The position numbers and the translations under genes were made by a program. Shown piece by piece: positions 1 to 9,863 of a stretch of 64,000 nucleotides of DNA (position 1 is its first letter; every line of letters starts with the position of its first letter). The stretch covers positions 2,757,258-2,821,257 of the forward strand of contig NZ_OY759744.1 of assembly GCF_963662735.1 (NCBI RefSeq), given 5' to 3'. Under the pieces are notes generated by a model. It did no database searches, was not told where the DNA came from, and was given only the letters and a program-made list of their open reading frames with translations. The DNA is from an uncultured Methanoregula sp. GTDB taxonomy: Archaea > Halobacteriota > Methanomicrobia > Methanomicrobiales > Methanospirillaceae.

Positions 1-287
1 AACGTATTTTTAATTTTTTTTGCAAATTCCGTTGTCAGGTCAAAGGTGGGTGAAGTAACCGTATACCCGATTATGTCCGGGCTGAATTCAGAAACTTTTG
101 ATATGATGTCCTCAATCATAATATTTTCAGATTCGGCGTCGATAATAATGACAGAATGGCCATGTTTTTCAGCCGCTGCAGCAATATATGCAAATCCAAG
201 AGGCGGGTTGAGAAACCCTTTCCGGTAAATATACTGGAATTTACCATAGATATTTGTGAACGGGGAAAGGAGCAATGCAATTCTCAT
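1..287 (-). CDS. B12-binding radical SAM protein, N-terminal part (truncated by window edge)
   Basis: The minus strand is open from an ATG at 285-287 to the left edge (95 codons). It starts MRIALLLSPF and contains a PPLGFAYIAAAAEKHGH segment followed by a VIIIDAE strand. This is the usual opening of the cobalamin-binding Rossmann domain of B12-dependent radical SAM enzymes (compare PLGVGYLAAILKQQG in the protein at 46311-47741). A GAGGTG ribosome site lies six bases upstream. The 4Fe-4S cysteine motif would lie beyond the edge and cannot be seen, so the radical SAM half is inferred from the family. At the edge of a glycan locus it could be a sugar or lipid modification enzyme; the substrate is unknown. 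Confidence 0.75.
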   Translation of the reverse strand, partial: MRIALLLSPFTNIYGKFQYIYRKGFLNPPLGFAYIAAAAEKHGHSVIIIDAESENIMIEDIISKVSEFSPDIIGYTVTSPTFDLTTEFAKKIKNT

Positions 288-422
288 ATCCGGCACCTCA
301 TATTAGCAAACGTATTCTGAAAACCAATAAATGCCCGATTGCATGGATAATATGAATATTTCATGAATTTTTCCTCGGAGCCTGAATAGAGTAGTCTTGT
401 AGATCGGAGTAGGGTCTTTTGA

Positions 423-860
423 TTAATACCGCAAGGGGAATTTGTTCCCCCACATAAGGATTGTTATACCCAAACAGATGATAATAATCCCGGAAATTTT
501 TTGAAGTGTCAATTCCTCTTTCAAAAAATAACCTGCTAATAGGGCCATGAGAATATAACTGAAACTTATCAGAGGATAAACCAGGGATAATTCAATATCC
601 TGAGAAATAACGTAAAACCACAGGCCAACGCCGGTAATGAAAAAAAATACCGATGCAATAAAAAATTTTGAAAAGAATAATGGGACAATCTCCAGAGAGG
701 AAATGGAATTTATACTCAGTACCTCCCCATATTCATTAAAGGCGAATTTTAGAAAAATCTGTCCAAATACGAGGCATAATGAGATAATCAGCATTATTAC
801 AATAATCATTATCATTTTATGGTCCCTGGTTTTTTGAGTGAAATTCAGATGGTCAATCAT
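423..860 (-). CDS. Small four-helix membrane transporter (EamA/SMR-like)
   Basis: A 145-residue protein with four hydrophobic segments (about residues 17-40, 63-86, 93-113 and 121-139). This layout fits small multidrug-resistance/EamA half-transporters, including ArnE/ArnF-type subunits that flip lipid-linked aminosugars. The ATG at 858-860 overlaps the stop of the upstream asparagine synthase in an ATGA arrangement, so this start was preferred over a longer in-frame one at 914. Tight coupling to glycan genes suggests it moves a lipid-linked sugar or small molecule across the membrane. Family assignment rests on size and topology, not on a diagnostic motif. Confidence 0.7.
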   Translation of the reverse strand: MIDHLNFTQKTRDHKMIMIIVIMLIISLCLVFGQIFLKFAFNEYGEVLSINSISSLEIVPLFFSKFFIASVFFFITGVGLWFYVISQDIELSLVYPLISFSYILMALLAGYFLKEELTLQKISGIIIICLGITILMWGNKFPLRY

Positions 861-2758
861 TGGTCTCTCGCAATATATCTTTCCCACCACAGACTGAGGG
901 TCATCAATCCCCATATCTGATAGCCGTTATCCTTCCTGCCAGACATATGGTCTGATAGTGTTTTATTGATGAAATTGTATCTGAAATACCCCATTTCTTT
1001 TATCTGTTCATCGGATAAAACCTGAAATGCATAATCCTTCAGGTACGTCTTAATCCATAATCCTACAGGGAGATTAAATCCCTGCTTTTTCTGATGGACA
1101 ATCGTTCTTGGCAGTTTATCCCTGACAATACGTTTCAGAAGATACTTTTTTGTTGTGTAATTTTTTAATTTTAATGATGCCGGAACCGTTGCCATATACT
1201 CAACAAGTTCATGATCCAGAAATGGCACACGGACTTCCAATGAATGCGCCATACTCATCCGGTCCACTTTCACCAGCATATCATTAGGAAGGTAAAACCG
1301 TGTATCGGCATAAAGCAGCCGGTCAATGGGATTATTTGCATCCGTTTTCAAGAAATACTTCATATATGTCATTTCATAGGTATCCAGTCCGGCATTTTTT
1401 TCACGAATACAATCTGAATACATCTTCCGCTTTTCATTCTCATCAAATATGATACGCCAATAATAATGCGCCTTTTCCGGATCAAATTCTGCGCCGCGAA
1501 CAAACCGTTTTACTTTATAATCAAGACTGATTTTCTTGTCTGAAACGGGAAGTGAATCCACAATGGGTAATACTACTTTTTTTCTGATAACCGAGGGAAT
1601 CACCCGATAGGCCTTCACTGCATGATGTGCAGCATATGTTTCATAACCTGCGAAAATCTCATCGGCACCATCCCCGCATAATACCATTTTAACATGGCTT
1701 GAAGCGAGTTTTGATAAGTAATACATCGGTACCATCGATGCATCAGCAAGAGGTTCTTCTGCATGGTATACCAGTTCCGGCAATAATTTTTCAAGATTAT
1801 CGGGTCTGACAACTTCTTCAAAATGATCTGTTCCGCAGTGATCCGCAACAATTCTTGCCTTGTTCAGTTCATTATAAGATTCTTCTTCGAAACCAATGGA
1901 AAATGATTTTACTGGTTTATTGAGAATTTTGGACATGTAATATGTCACTGTGCTTGAATCAAGGCCCCCGCTTAAAAATACCCCGAATGGAACATCACTC
2001 ACCATCATCTGTTCAACAGACCGTTTTAGTATCTGATCAAGAGTGTCTTCATAGCAACTAAGGGGTTTTTTCTGAGATTCGGTGAATCTGATATCCCAAT
2101 AGTCCTTTATCTCAATCCCATCTTTTGACACCAGCATATATTGGCCTGGCATAAGCTGACGGATACCCTCAAAGAGCGTTAATGGTGCAGGAACATAATT
2201 CAGGGATAAAAAATGATGCAGGGCTTCTAAGTTAACTTTTTGTGGCCGAGTCGGATCACAGAGAAGACATTTAATTTCTGAACCAAACAGCAGTTTGTTC
2301 TCATCCCGGTAATAAAATAAGGGTTTAATTCCAAGGCGATCCCGAGCAAGAAACATTTTTTTGTTAATACTGTCCCAGATTGCAAACCCGAACATACCTT
2401 TCAGGTAATGCAGACAATCACGTCCATACTCCTCATAGGAATGGACAATTACTTCCGTGTCGGTATCTGTGGAAAACCGGTGCCCTTTTTGAATCAATGA
2501 ATCCCGTAATACCCGGTAATTGTAAATTTCTCCGTTATATACGATCCAAACCGAACCATCTTCATTTGAGATCGGTTGCCTGCCCCGGGATGAAAGATCT
2601 ATAATACTTAACCTGCGGTGTCCAAGACCTACATTTTTATCAATATATTGCCCATCATCATCTGGTCCACGGTGAGCGACAGAATCTGTCATCTGTTTTA
2701 GAAGGGAATAATCAACATTATTCCCATCAAAGCGATAGATGCCCGATATGCCACACAT
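857..2758 (-). CDS. asnB: Asparagine synthase (glutamine-hydrolysing) family protein, copy 1
   Basis: A 633-residue class II glutamine amidotransferase. Cys2 after the initiator Met (MCGISG) is the glutaminase nucleophile. NGEIYN (75-80) and ARDRLGIKPL (138-147) belong to the N-terminal domain, and SGGLDSS (263-269) is the ATP-pyrophosphatase loop of the synthetase domain. The length is normal for AsnB. The start overlaps the stop of the upstream GT2 by one base, and its own stop overlaps the next gene, so it sits inside a glycan operon. It could make asparagine. Given a second copy 2.7 kb away and uronic-acid genes in the same locus, amidation of a sugar carboxyl (as proposed for WbpS-like proteins) is a reasonable alternative. 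Confidence 0.92.
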   Translation of the reverse strand: MCGISGIYRFDGNNVDYSLLKQMTDSVAHRGPDDDGQYIDKNVGLGHRRLSIIDLSSRGRQPISNEDGSVWIVYNGEIYNYRVLRDSLIQKGHRFSTDTDTEVIVHSYEEYGRDCLHYLKGMFGFAIWDSINKKMFLARDRLGIKPLFYYRDENKLLFGSEIKCLLCDPTRPQKVNLEALHHFLSLNYVPAPLTLFEGIRQLMPGQYMLVSKDGIEIKDYWDIRFTESQKKPLSCYEDTLDQILKRSVEQMMVSDVPFGVFLSGGLDSSTVTYYMSKILNKPVKSFSIGFEEESYNELNKARIVADHCGTDHFEEVVRPDNLEKLLPELVYHAEEPLADASMVPMYYLSKLASSHVKMVLCGDGADEIFAGYETYAAHHAVKAYRVIPSVIRKKVVLPIVDSLPVSDKKISLDYKVKRFVRGAEFDPEKAHYYWRIIFDENEKRKMYSDCIREKNAGLDTYEMTYMKYFLKTDANNPIDRLLYADTRFYLPNDMLVKVDRMSMAHSLEVRVPFLDHELVEYMATVPASLKLKNYTTKKYLLKRIVRDKLPRTIVHQKKQGFNLPVGLWIKTYLKDYAFQVLSDEQIKEMGYFRYNFINKTLSDHMSGRKDNGYQIWGLMTLSLWWERYIARDQ

Positions 2759-3618
2759 TATTCAAATCTCTCTTTTCGTAGTTCAGTAATTTGATCGGCC
2801 AGTAGACCAAAAAAGAATAGTAAAATACCAGTCATTATTAAAATCAAAGCCGTACCCACTACACCCGAACCATGAATAAAATAATACACGCCTAGTACAA
2901 AACCTCCGATAAGACAAAGAAAACTGATCGGTAAAAAAATCCGGAGAGGATTAAATAGCATTATTAGTCGTAAAATAAGTAAAATCGTGTCAAATCCCGT
3001 TTTAACCGTAACTGAACTTTGATTTTCCCGCCTTTTTCGCGCGTTAATCGGGATGAATGTGATATTATATCGACGATTAATTAACACTAATGTGCTGGTA
3101 GTTGAGAACGAAAAACCATCTGGGCATAAATGAAGATATTTAATAATGACCTCTTTCCTAAAAAGACGAAACCCACAAGTGAGATCAGGAATTTTTGTTT
3201 TCGATAAATAATTTGCAAGCCAATTAATGAACCATTTTCCTGGAGTTCTCCATAGTGGACTATGAAATAATCCCTTTCGAACACCAACTACCATATCGTT
3301 TTCATCTGCAAGTTGCAAAAATTTCGGGAGGTCTGCCGGATCATGCTGACCATCTGCGTCCATTATTATAATATATGGTGATTTCGCATTCCTAATCCCT
3401 GTTTTCAGTGATGCACCATAGCCAATATTAAATCGATGTTTAATTACAAAAGCACCAGCAGCGCGTGCAACTTCTGCGGTTTTATCTGTTGATCCATCAT
3501 CTACAACTATTATGGAATCAATACAATCGGGACAAACAGAATTAATTTGATCGATGATTAAACCAATTGTTCGGTCCTCATTATATGCAGGGATTACAAC
3601 GGTATACTTAGAAGTCAT
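2758..3618 (-). CDS. Family 2 glycosyltransferase, polyprenyl-phosphate sugar synthase type
   Basis: A 286-residue protein from the ATG at 3616-3618 (MTSKYTVVIPAYNED). It has the GT2 fold signatures VVDDGSTDKT near residue 40 and IIMDADGQHD near residue 85, the DXD-type metal and nucleotide-sugar site. Two hydrophobic helices fill the C-terminal 70 residues (FLPISFLCLIGGFVLGVYYF and a following one). Such DPM1-like enzymes move hexose or HexNAc from NDP-sugar to dolichyl or polyprenyl phosphate on the cytoplasmic face. A longer in-frame start at 3666 would overlap the divergent gene and was not chosen. The next gene (asnB-like) starts on its stop codon. Confidence 0.88.
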   Translation of the reverse strand: MTSKYTVVIPAYNEDRTIGLIIDQINSVCPDCIDSIIVVDDGSTDKTAEVARAAGAFVIKHRFNIGYGASLKTGIRNAKSPYIIIMDADGQHDPADLPKFLQLADENDMVVGVRKGLFHSPLWRTPGKWFINWLANYLSKTKIPDLTCGFRLFRKEVIIKYLHLCPDGFSFSTTSTLVLINRRYNITFIPINARKRRENQSSVTVKTGFDTILLILRLIMLFNPLRIFLPISFLCLIGGFVLGVYYFIHGSGVVGTALILIMTGILLFFFGLLADQITELRKERFE

Positions 3619-3657
3619 GGTTTGATTGCAATTATATATGTTTTCGGTAGCATATAG

Positions 3658-5277
3658 ATGGTACATATGTATCGGAATCTCATCAATTCTTTTTTACGGA
3701 TCCTCCAAAGAAAATTTTTTCCTATATTGTTCTGTTTGGTTTGTTTTCTGGTTATTCTCTATTATGGATTATCGATAGTCCCAGTCCTATCTCCTGATTC
3801 TTTTGGATACCTTGCTATGGGAAAGGGAATTACTGAAAATGGGGTTATTTGGTTTTTATCATCCTATACGATCTCGACTCCACTTTTTCCATTACTAATT
3901 GCGTCGGTAATCTCTCTTGGAGCAGATCCCCTGTTTTCTGCTCATTTTATTACGGTTTTAGCATTTGCTTTACTTGTATTTCCTGTATTTTACCTTGGAA
4001 AGGAGATTGGAAATGAATATGTAGGGTATTGTTCCTGCATCCTTATTGTCACATCAAGTACTATGTGGCATCTGTCCACCATGATATGGACAGAAATGCC
4101 GTTTATTCTTTTTTCAGTAATTTCCCTTTTCTTTCTTGTAAAATATATTAAGGATAATCAGTTTTCTTTTCTAATTATCGGCGCGCTTTTCGTTGCTTTG
4201 GCAAGCGTAGAACGATATGTAGGCATTTTTTTGGTGATGTCATCCGTTGTTTTAATGTTTATTTTTGAAATACACCTCAATAAGCAAAAAATCTGGAGAT
4301 TTCTGACTTTTCTATTGATTTCATCAACCCCCTTTTTTTTAGTATTTGTGAGAAATTATGTTATGGGGCAAAATTATTATTATACATGGAAATCTTCAAC
4401 TCCTATTATTAATTCAATTTACTATACTGTATATTTTAAAGTCAGAGGTATATTTCCGAGTTTTGTCAAACCCGACAATTCCGCTTACTTTTTTTTAGCC
4501 ATAATTATGTTATTAGTAGTTTTGCATATCATCATCATAAAAAAGGGCAATATTTCAAAGAAGGCACTTTATGAATATCTTTTAGTGACCTCCCCAATAT
4601 GGGTGTATTGTGGAATATTTATTTTAATTTTTGAAATAGTCTATTTATCCTGGCAAGGATTTGGGGAACATGGAAGACTACAGATAGTAATTATACCTGT
4701 TATTATTTTATTCGCATTTTCTTTTTTTATATTTACCTATAACAATATTAATAAAGATTATAAAAAATATTACTCCCTGCTCATTATTGCATTATTCTCT
4801 GTTACAGCGTTAGGACAAATTTCGATAATTCCACAAACCTATAAAAATCTGCAAGATGGTTACGGCGATTTCTATTGTGATCCCTGTTGGCGAAACAATC
4901 CGGGAATTGAGTGGTTGAAAGAAAATGCAAAAAATGAGTCTGTATATACGACTTCAAATGATGGTTACCAAATCTCTTATTATTTGGGAAGAGAAACTTT
5001 CGGTTTCCCATGCGACAGCAATAATAGCTCATACTGTTCAAAAATATACTCTGATACGTATTATCAGTCGAGTAACTCAACCTTAAAAAATTCCAGTTAT
5101 ATAATAATAATTGAGGATTACTGTGAGAAGAAATTAGGATACCGGTATAACTCACCGATTATTTCTTTAAGCGATTTTAAGCAGATGGTCAATAATTCGA
5201 GGGATTTTACTCTGGTCAAACAATATCCAGATACGGCTATTTATCGGTATGAAGATAACTGGAGGATCCAAAAATAG
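3658..5277 (+). CDS. Multi-pass membrane glycosyltransferase-like protein (GT39/ArnT type)
   Basis: A 539-residue integral membrane protein with about ten to twelve hydrophobic segments over the first 400 residues and a soluble, exposed C-terminus. An acidic SPDSFGYLAMGKG segment follows the first helix (about residues 45-57), where GT39/ArnT/PMT enzymes carry the catalytic Asp in the first extracytoplasmic loop. These use lipid-phosphate sugars, which agrees with the divergently transcribed polyprenyl-phosphate sugar synthase. A second Met at 3667 is an equally possible start. AT-rich composition. It could also be a glycan-locus membrane protein of unknown role. Confidence 0.7.
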   Translation: MVHMYRNLINSFLRILQRKFFPILFCLVCFLVILYYGLSIVPVLSPDSFGYLAMGKGITENGVIWFLSSYTISTPLFPLLIASVISLGADPLFSAHFITVLAFALLVFPVFYLGKEIGNEYVGYCSCILIVTSSTMWHLSTMIWTEMPFILFSVISLFFLVKYIKDNQFSFLIIGALFVALASVERYVGIFLVMSSVVLMFIFEIHLNKQKIWRFLTFLLISSTPFFLVFVRNYVMGQNYYYTWKSSTPIINSIYYTVYFKVRGIFPSFVKPDNSAYFFLAIIMLLVVLHIIIIKKGNISKKALYEYLLVTSPIWVYCGIFILIFEIVYLSWQGFGEHGRLQIVIIPVIILFAFSFFIFTYNNINKDYKKYYSLLIIALFSVTALGQISIIPQTYKNLQDGYGDFYCDPCWRNNPGIEWLKENAKNESVYTTSNDGYQISYYLGRETFGFPCDSNNSSYCSKIYSDTYYQSSNSTLKNSSYIIIIEDYCEKKLGYRYNSPIISLSDFKQMVNNSRDFTLVKQYPDTAIYRYEDNWRIQK

Positions 5278-5418
5278 ATTCACCATTTTGTTATGCATCC
5301 ACTCAAAATTGAAATCTTTCATAAAGCAGTAAGAACATACAAAAGAAAAAACTAATATTTTTTATCTATATTATTACAGATATCACCAAAATGATCCCAA
5401 TATTACATTGAGTGTGCT

Positions 5419-7263
5419 ATGTGCGGAATTGCCGGATTTACCTGGAATGACCAAAATTTATTAGCCCGTATGATGGAGTCGATCCGTCACCGTGGTCCCG
5501 ATGAATCCGGTTGTTTTTTCGATAATTCTGTCTCACTGGGTCACCAGCGGCTGAATATTATCGATCTTGAATCCGGCCGACAGCCGATCTATAATGAAGA
5601 TGAGACCATTGTCGTCATCTTCAATGGTGAAATTTATAATCATCGCTCGCTTCGCGTTGATCTGGAACAGAAGGGACACCGGTTTTATACAAATACGGAT
5701 ACCGAGGTGATTGTCCATGCATATGAAGAGTACGGGATAGACTGCGTTCGTCAGTTCAATGGGATGTTCGCATTTGCCCTGTACGACAGCCTCAAAAAAA
5801 GCCTGCATCTTGCTCGTGACAGGATCGGTGTGAAACCCCTGTACTATTATTTCGATGGGAAAAAATTCATCTTTGCCTCCGAAATCAAGGCTCTCCTCCA
5901 GGATTCATCACTTTCCCGTGAAATAAATATTGATGCATTCCATGACTACCTGAAATTCCGGTTCGTTCCCGGGGAGAATACCCTGTTGCAGGGAATAAAA
6001 AAAGTCCTTCCGGGTCATGTTATCACGTTAAAAAACAGCGAGCTTTCATCCCACAAGTACTGGGATGTTACAGAACACAGGAACAATGGCTCTGAAGAAG
6101 AGCATGTGAATACACTGCGGATGCTTCTTGGCGATGCCGTTCTCTCCCGGCTTGAGAGCGATGTGCCCCTGGGGGTATTCCTGAGCGGGGGAATAGATTC
6201 CGCCAGTCTTGTTGCTCTGATGCGTGAGCATACGGATACCATCAAAACGTTTTCCGTGGGGTTTGAGTCGCAAAAAGATACTGAGTTGCCCTATGCACGT
6301 ATTGTTGCCGACGAGTTCAGTACGGATCACCACGAGTGTTTTGTAACGGACAAACATCTTTCGCTTATCCCAAAAATGGTCTGGCACCTGGATGAGCCAG
6401 TTGGTGATGCTGCAACGCTACCCACCATGGTCCTCTCGGAGTATGCAAAAAAGTACGTGACAGTAGTGCTTGCCGGAGAAGGTGGCGATGAGGCATTCGC
6501 GGGTTATGACAATCAGCGCATTATGATGCAGTGTGTCCGGTTTAATCCCCTGTACCATCCACTGAAGAGCGTGATTTCTCAGGTCAGACAATGCACATCT
6601 CCCGGCAGTAATCTTCATAAAGTTCTTGCAACCCTCTCTTCGCAAAGCCTGGAACAGCAGTATGCAACCCTCACATCGCTCTTCAGCAGGGATGAACTTC
6701 TCAGGATGGGCGTACCAGATGATAACCGGGATCTTTCACGATATTATCCCAAAACACCCATGGATCCTTTGAATACGCTCCAGTATTTTGGCCTCAAAAC
6801 CTGGCTTCCTCATGATTTCTGCATGAAAGCCGACAAGATGACCATGGCACATGGTATTGAGGAACGTGCACCACTCCTGGATTACCGGCTCATGGAGTTT
6901 GCTTTTTCCCTTCCCGCTCGTGAAAAAATACGAGGCGGAACCGGAAAATTTATCCTGAAAAAGGCCATGGAACCCCGGTTGCCCCACAGCATCGTATACC
7001 GGAAAAAGCATGGGTATAATGCTCCGATGGACCAGTGGTTCAAGGGAGATCTGAAAGATGTTCTGGGTTCACTCATTGAGGAGCGGGAGCATTCCCTGTA
7101 CGATGCCGGATATGCAGAAAAACTGCTTGCAGATTTCCAGCGGGCCGGGTCAAATTACAAGATGAATTTCTGGAATGCCCAGAAGTTATGGAGTATTCTC
7201 GTGTTTGAGATGTGGTATAAAATATTCATTCTGGGAACAGATTACCGGGGAATCAATGTGTGA
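5419..7263 (+). CDS. asnB: Asparagine synthase (glutamine-hydrolysing) family protein, copy 2
   Basis: A 614-residue AsnB-type amidotransferase with nucleophile Cys2 (MCGIAG), NGEIYN (69-74), ARDRIGVKPLYYY (132-144) and the PP-loop SGGIDSA (256-262). It is clearly divergent from copy 1 in the synthetase domain and its codons are GC-richer than the flanking genes. An AT-rich promoter-like stretch lies about 60 bases upstream and GAGTG precedes the ATG. It stands between a membrane glycosyltransferase and a run of GT4 enzymes, so a role in amidating a glycan carboxyl is possible. Plain asparagine synthesis cannot be excluded. Confidence 0.92.
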   Translation: MCGIAGFTWNDQNLLARMMESIRHRGPDESGCFFDNSVSLGHQRLNIIDLESGRQPIYNEDETIVVIFNGEIYNHRSLRVDLEQKGHRFYTNTDTEVIVHAYEEYGIDCVRQFNGMFAFALYDSLKKSLHLARDRIGVKPLYYYFDGKKFIFASEIKALLQDSSLSREINIDAFHDYLKFRFVPGENTLLQGIKKVLPGHVITLKNSELSSHKYWDVTEHRNNGSEEEHVNTLRMLLGDAVLSRLESDVPLGVFLSGGIDSASLVALMREHTDTIKTFSVGFESQKDTELPYARIVADEFSTDHHECFVTDKHLSLIPKMVWHLDEPVGDAATLPTMVLSEYAKKYVTVVLAGEGGDEAFAGYDNQRIMMQCVRFNPLYHPLKSVISQVRQCTSPGSNLHKVLATLSSQSLEQQYATLTSLFSRDELLRMGVPDDNRDLSRYYPKTPMDPLNTLQYFGLKTWLPHDFCMKADKMTMAHGIEERAPLLDYRLMEFAFSLPAREKIRGGTGKFILKKAMEPRLPHSIVYRKKHGYNAPMDQWFKGDLKDVLGSLIEEREHSLYDAGYAEKLLADFQRAGSNYKMNFWNAQKLWSILVFEMWYKIFILGTDYRGINV

Positions 7264-7425
7264 CATCTTCTATTAAATTGACTTCGGAATGAATATATTC
7301 CGGTTAACAGGATATTTTGACACCTGCAATAGAAAATAAATGATACTAATACAATTATCATTCACCATAAATGTGAATCTGCACCAAAATTATCAAAGAA
7401 TAGAGAATAGATTTATGAGGAAATC

Positions 7426-8523
7426 ATGAAATTGCTGGTCTGTGCATCCGAATATCCCCCTTATGGATCCGGTATTGGAAATGTTATCTACAATGTTGTC
7501 GTGCAGCTCAGAAAGATGGGGGTTGAATGTACGATCTGCTCACCTACAGGACCTGATATCCAGCTTGGTAATAAAGAGTTAATAAAAAAATTTGGAATTC
7601 TCGGTCTACTCTATTTTTGGTACCAGGTATCCAGATTTTTTAAGAAAAAGAGTGATTATGATGTTATCTGGATTCAAAATCCCCTCTTTCTCACAGAGTC
7701 GCCTTTTAAAAAAAAATGCTTGGCCACAATGCATTACACATATTTCGGTGATGTAAAAAGAGGGGTTAATCCACGCATTTATTATTTCATTGCATCAAAA
7801 ATTGAAAAATTCTGTCTGAAAAAGATACAAAAAAATACCATTTCCTGCGTAAGTCAGCAGTTATGCAAAGAAATGAGTGAAATTGGAACTGATCATCAAA
7901 GTTGTATATCGATATTGAATGGAGTGGATACTGACAAATTTTCAACAAGACCATGTGGCAGTACGCGGAGGGATTTAGGAATTGGACCGGGACACATTTT
8001 ACTCTGCGTTGGACGATTAGCATCCAATAAATTTGTGGATGTTGTTGTCAGAAGCATGCCGGACATTCTGAAACAATATAAGGATACAAAATTATTGATC
8101 GTCGGTGACGGGCCTCAAAAAAAATATCTCATGGATCTGGCAAATGAAATAGGCACATCCCAATCCACACTATTCTGTGGGTTTCAATCAAGCGATATAA
8201 TTCAGGATTACTATGGTGCAGCCGATATTGTAATATGCCCTTATTCGGGGCTTGTATTATTTGAAGCGATGTCAGCGGGAAAACCGATCGTTGCTTTTGA
8301 TTTAGAGTGGCATTCTGAGGTAATAACCCATCTTAAAAACGGTATGCTCGTCGAGCCAATGAATGAACATGCACTTGCACAAGGAGTAATACAATTATTT
8401 GATAACGCAGAACTTACTCGGGATCTTGGAAATAATGCACATGAATATGCAATAAAGTACCTTGACTGGAGAACAATATCACAAAGATATTTTGAAGAGT
8501 TTGATGCACTTATTAAAAATTGA
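7426..8523 (+). CDS. Family 4 glycosyltransferase
   Basis: A 365-residue GT-B fold enzyme. The N-terminal half has the acceptor-domain pattern YPPYGSGIGNVIYN. The C-terminal half has LLCVGRLASNKFVD, LLIVGDGPQKKYL and the nucleotide-sugar motif LFEAMSAGKPIVAFD (E-x7-type region). GAGGAAATC precedes the ATG. It probably adds one sugar to a lipid-linked glycan at the cytoplasmic membrane. Donor and linkage cannot be read from the sequence. The next GT4 begins ten bases downstream. Confidence 0.9.
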   Translation: MKLLVCASEYPPYGSGIGNVIYNVVVQLRKMGVECTICSPTGPDIQLGNKELIKKFGILGLLYFWYQVSRFFKKKSDYDVIWIQNPLFLTESPFKKKCLATMHYTYFGDVKRGVNPRIYYFIASKIEKFCLKKIQKNTISCVSQQLCKEMSEIGTDHQSCISILNGVDTDKFSTRPCGSTRRDLGIGPGHILLCVGRLASNKFVDVVVRSMPDILKQYKDTKLLIVGDGPQKKYLMDLANEIGTSQSTLFCGFQSSDIIQDYYGAADIVICPYSGLVLFEAMSAGKPIVAFDLEWHSEVITHLKNGMLVEPMNEHALAQGVIQLFDNAELTRDLGNNAHEYAIKYLDWRTISQRYFEEFDALIKN

Positions 8524-8533
8524 TTTTCCCAAG

Positions 8534-9781
8534 ATGAACGCCATCACCGATCAATCAAACGAGAAAAACCGGTCTGAACCAAGTAATCTACAATTAATTA
8601 ACCAAAAAAAATATCGGGTGGGAATTTTAACATCCCCTTCAGAAAAAGCAAGTGTATCTCCAATTTCAAATCTTATTCAAATACTAAAGCCAATCTCCAG
8701 GTCGATATTACTTATTACTGGAAATGCGGGATATGATTTTTTTAAAAATGATACCAGCATTTCAAGTTACGATACCAGTCATCCCATGGAGGAGAATCCC
8801 ATAAAAACAATCATTAACTTCATTCGCGCTCAAATCAGGGGATCACTAACAATAGTGAGCCAGCACCGTAATGTTGATGTATGGATCTTTTTTATGGGAG
8901 GGGAAAGAGAATTTCTCCCGATTCTGACAGTTACTATATTAAGAAAACCAACATTGCTCATTCTTACAGGGTCTATTGTAAAAACGGCCAGATATTCACG
9001 GGATCCGTTTATTTTACCGATTAAATTGTTAAACGGGATTACCTGTTCACTTGTAAGCGGTATACTCCTGTATTCACAAAGACTGGTTTCAGAAACTAGG
9101 TTGGAGAGGCACCAGAAAAAAATCTTCATCGCCCAGCGACATTTTGTTGATCTGAATTTGTTTCACTGTTCCAAAAAATATGATGATAGGCCTGATATGA
9201 TCGGATATATTGGCCGGTTGAGTGAAGAGAAGGGTGTGCTTAATTTTGTGAATGCCTTTTCCGGAATTCATTCAGAAGATTCCAGGATACAATTTTTTAT
9301 CGGGGGTGACGGAGCACTTCGTGATCAAATATTAACTAGTATTTCCTCAGACGGGTTAAATGAAAATGTTACCAATGTTGGCTGGATACCACACAATGAA
9401 CTGCCTATTTATTTAAATAATCTAAAACTGTTAGTGCTGCCCTCATACACGGAAGGCTTACCTAATATTATGCTTGAAGCAATGGCTTGCGGAACACCGG
9501 TTTTAGTTTCACCAGTGGGTGCGATTCCGGATGTGATCGAGGACGAGAAAACGGGATTTATTTTAAAGGATAATTCTCCCGGGAATATTCAGGATTCTGT
9601 TATTCATGCATTGAAGCACCCACATCTGAAAACTATTGCAGATAATGGAAGAATTTTAATCGATACCAAATATGGTTTTCAAACGGCTGTCGATAGTTAT
9701 GCTCAGATTCTTTCGAATTTTTCGAGGGTAGAACAGAAATCGGAGGGTACGGCCGAGGGAGAGTTGTTGCATTTATGGTGA
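8534..9781 (+). CDS. Family 4 glycosyltransferase
   Basis: A 415-residue GT4 enzyme from the ATG at 8534. An in-frame upstream ATG at 8462 would overlap the previous gene by about 60 bases and was rejected. The donor domain shows MIGYIGRLSEEKGVLNFV, FFIGGDGALRDQI and the diagnostic PSYTEGLPNIMLEAMACGTP. The N-terminal acceptor domain is divergent. It is co-directional with the preceding GT4 with a 10-base gap, so both are probably translated from one message. Sugar specificity is not predictable. Confidence 0.9.
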   Translation: MNAITDQSNEKNRSEPSNLQLINQKKYRVGILTSPSEKASVSPISNLIQILKPISRSILLITGNAGYDFFKNDTSISSYDTSHPMEENPIKTIINFIRAQIRGSLTIVSQHRNVDVWIFFMGGEREFLPILTVTILRKPTLLILTGSIVKTARYSRDPFILPIKLLNGITCSLVSGILLYSQRLVSETRLERHQKKIFIAQRHFVDLNLFHCSKKYDDRPDMIGYIGRLSEEKGVLNFVNAFSGIHSEDSRIQFFIGGDGALRDQILTSISSDGLNENVTNVGWIPHNELPIYLNNLKLLVLPSYTEGLPNIMLEAMACGTPVLVSPVGAIPDVIEDEKTGFILKDNSPGNIQDSVIHALKHPHLKTIADNGRILIDTKYGFQTAVDSYAQILSNFSRVEQKSEGTAEGELLHLW

Positions 9782-9863
9782 GAAAATGCTTTTCAATCCG
9801 GGATTTAGTAAAAGTTTTTTTTCTTTTGTTTAAGAAAAGGTCGGGATCAAAACCAAAGAAAAT

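Noticed and set aside
46..228. Plus-strand open frame of 60 codons at the left end
   Set aside because: It is the shadow of the minus-strand B12-binding protein, which has a ribosome site and family signature.
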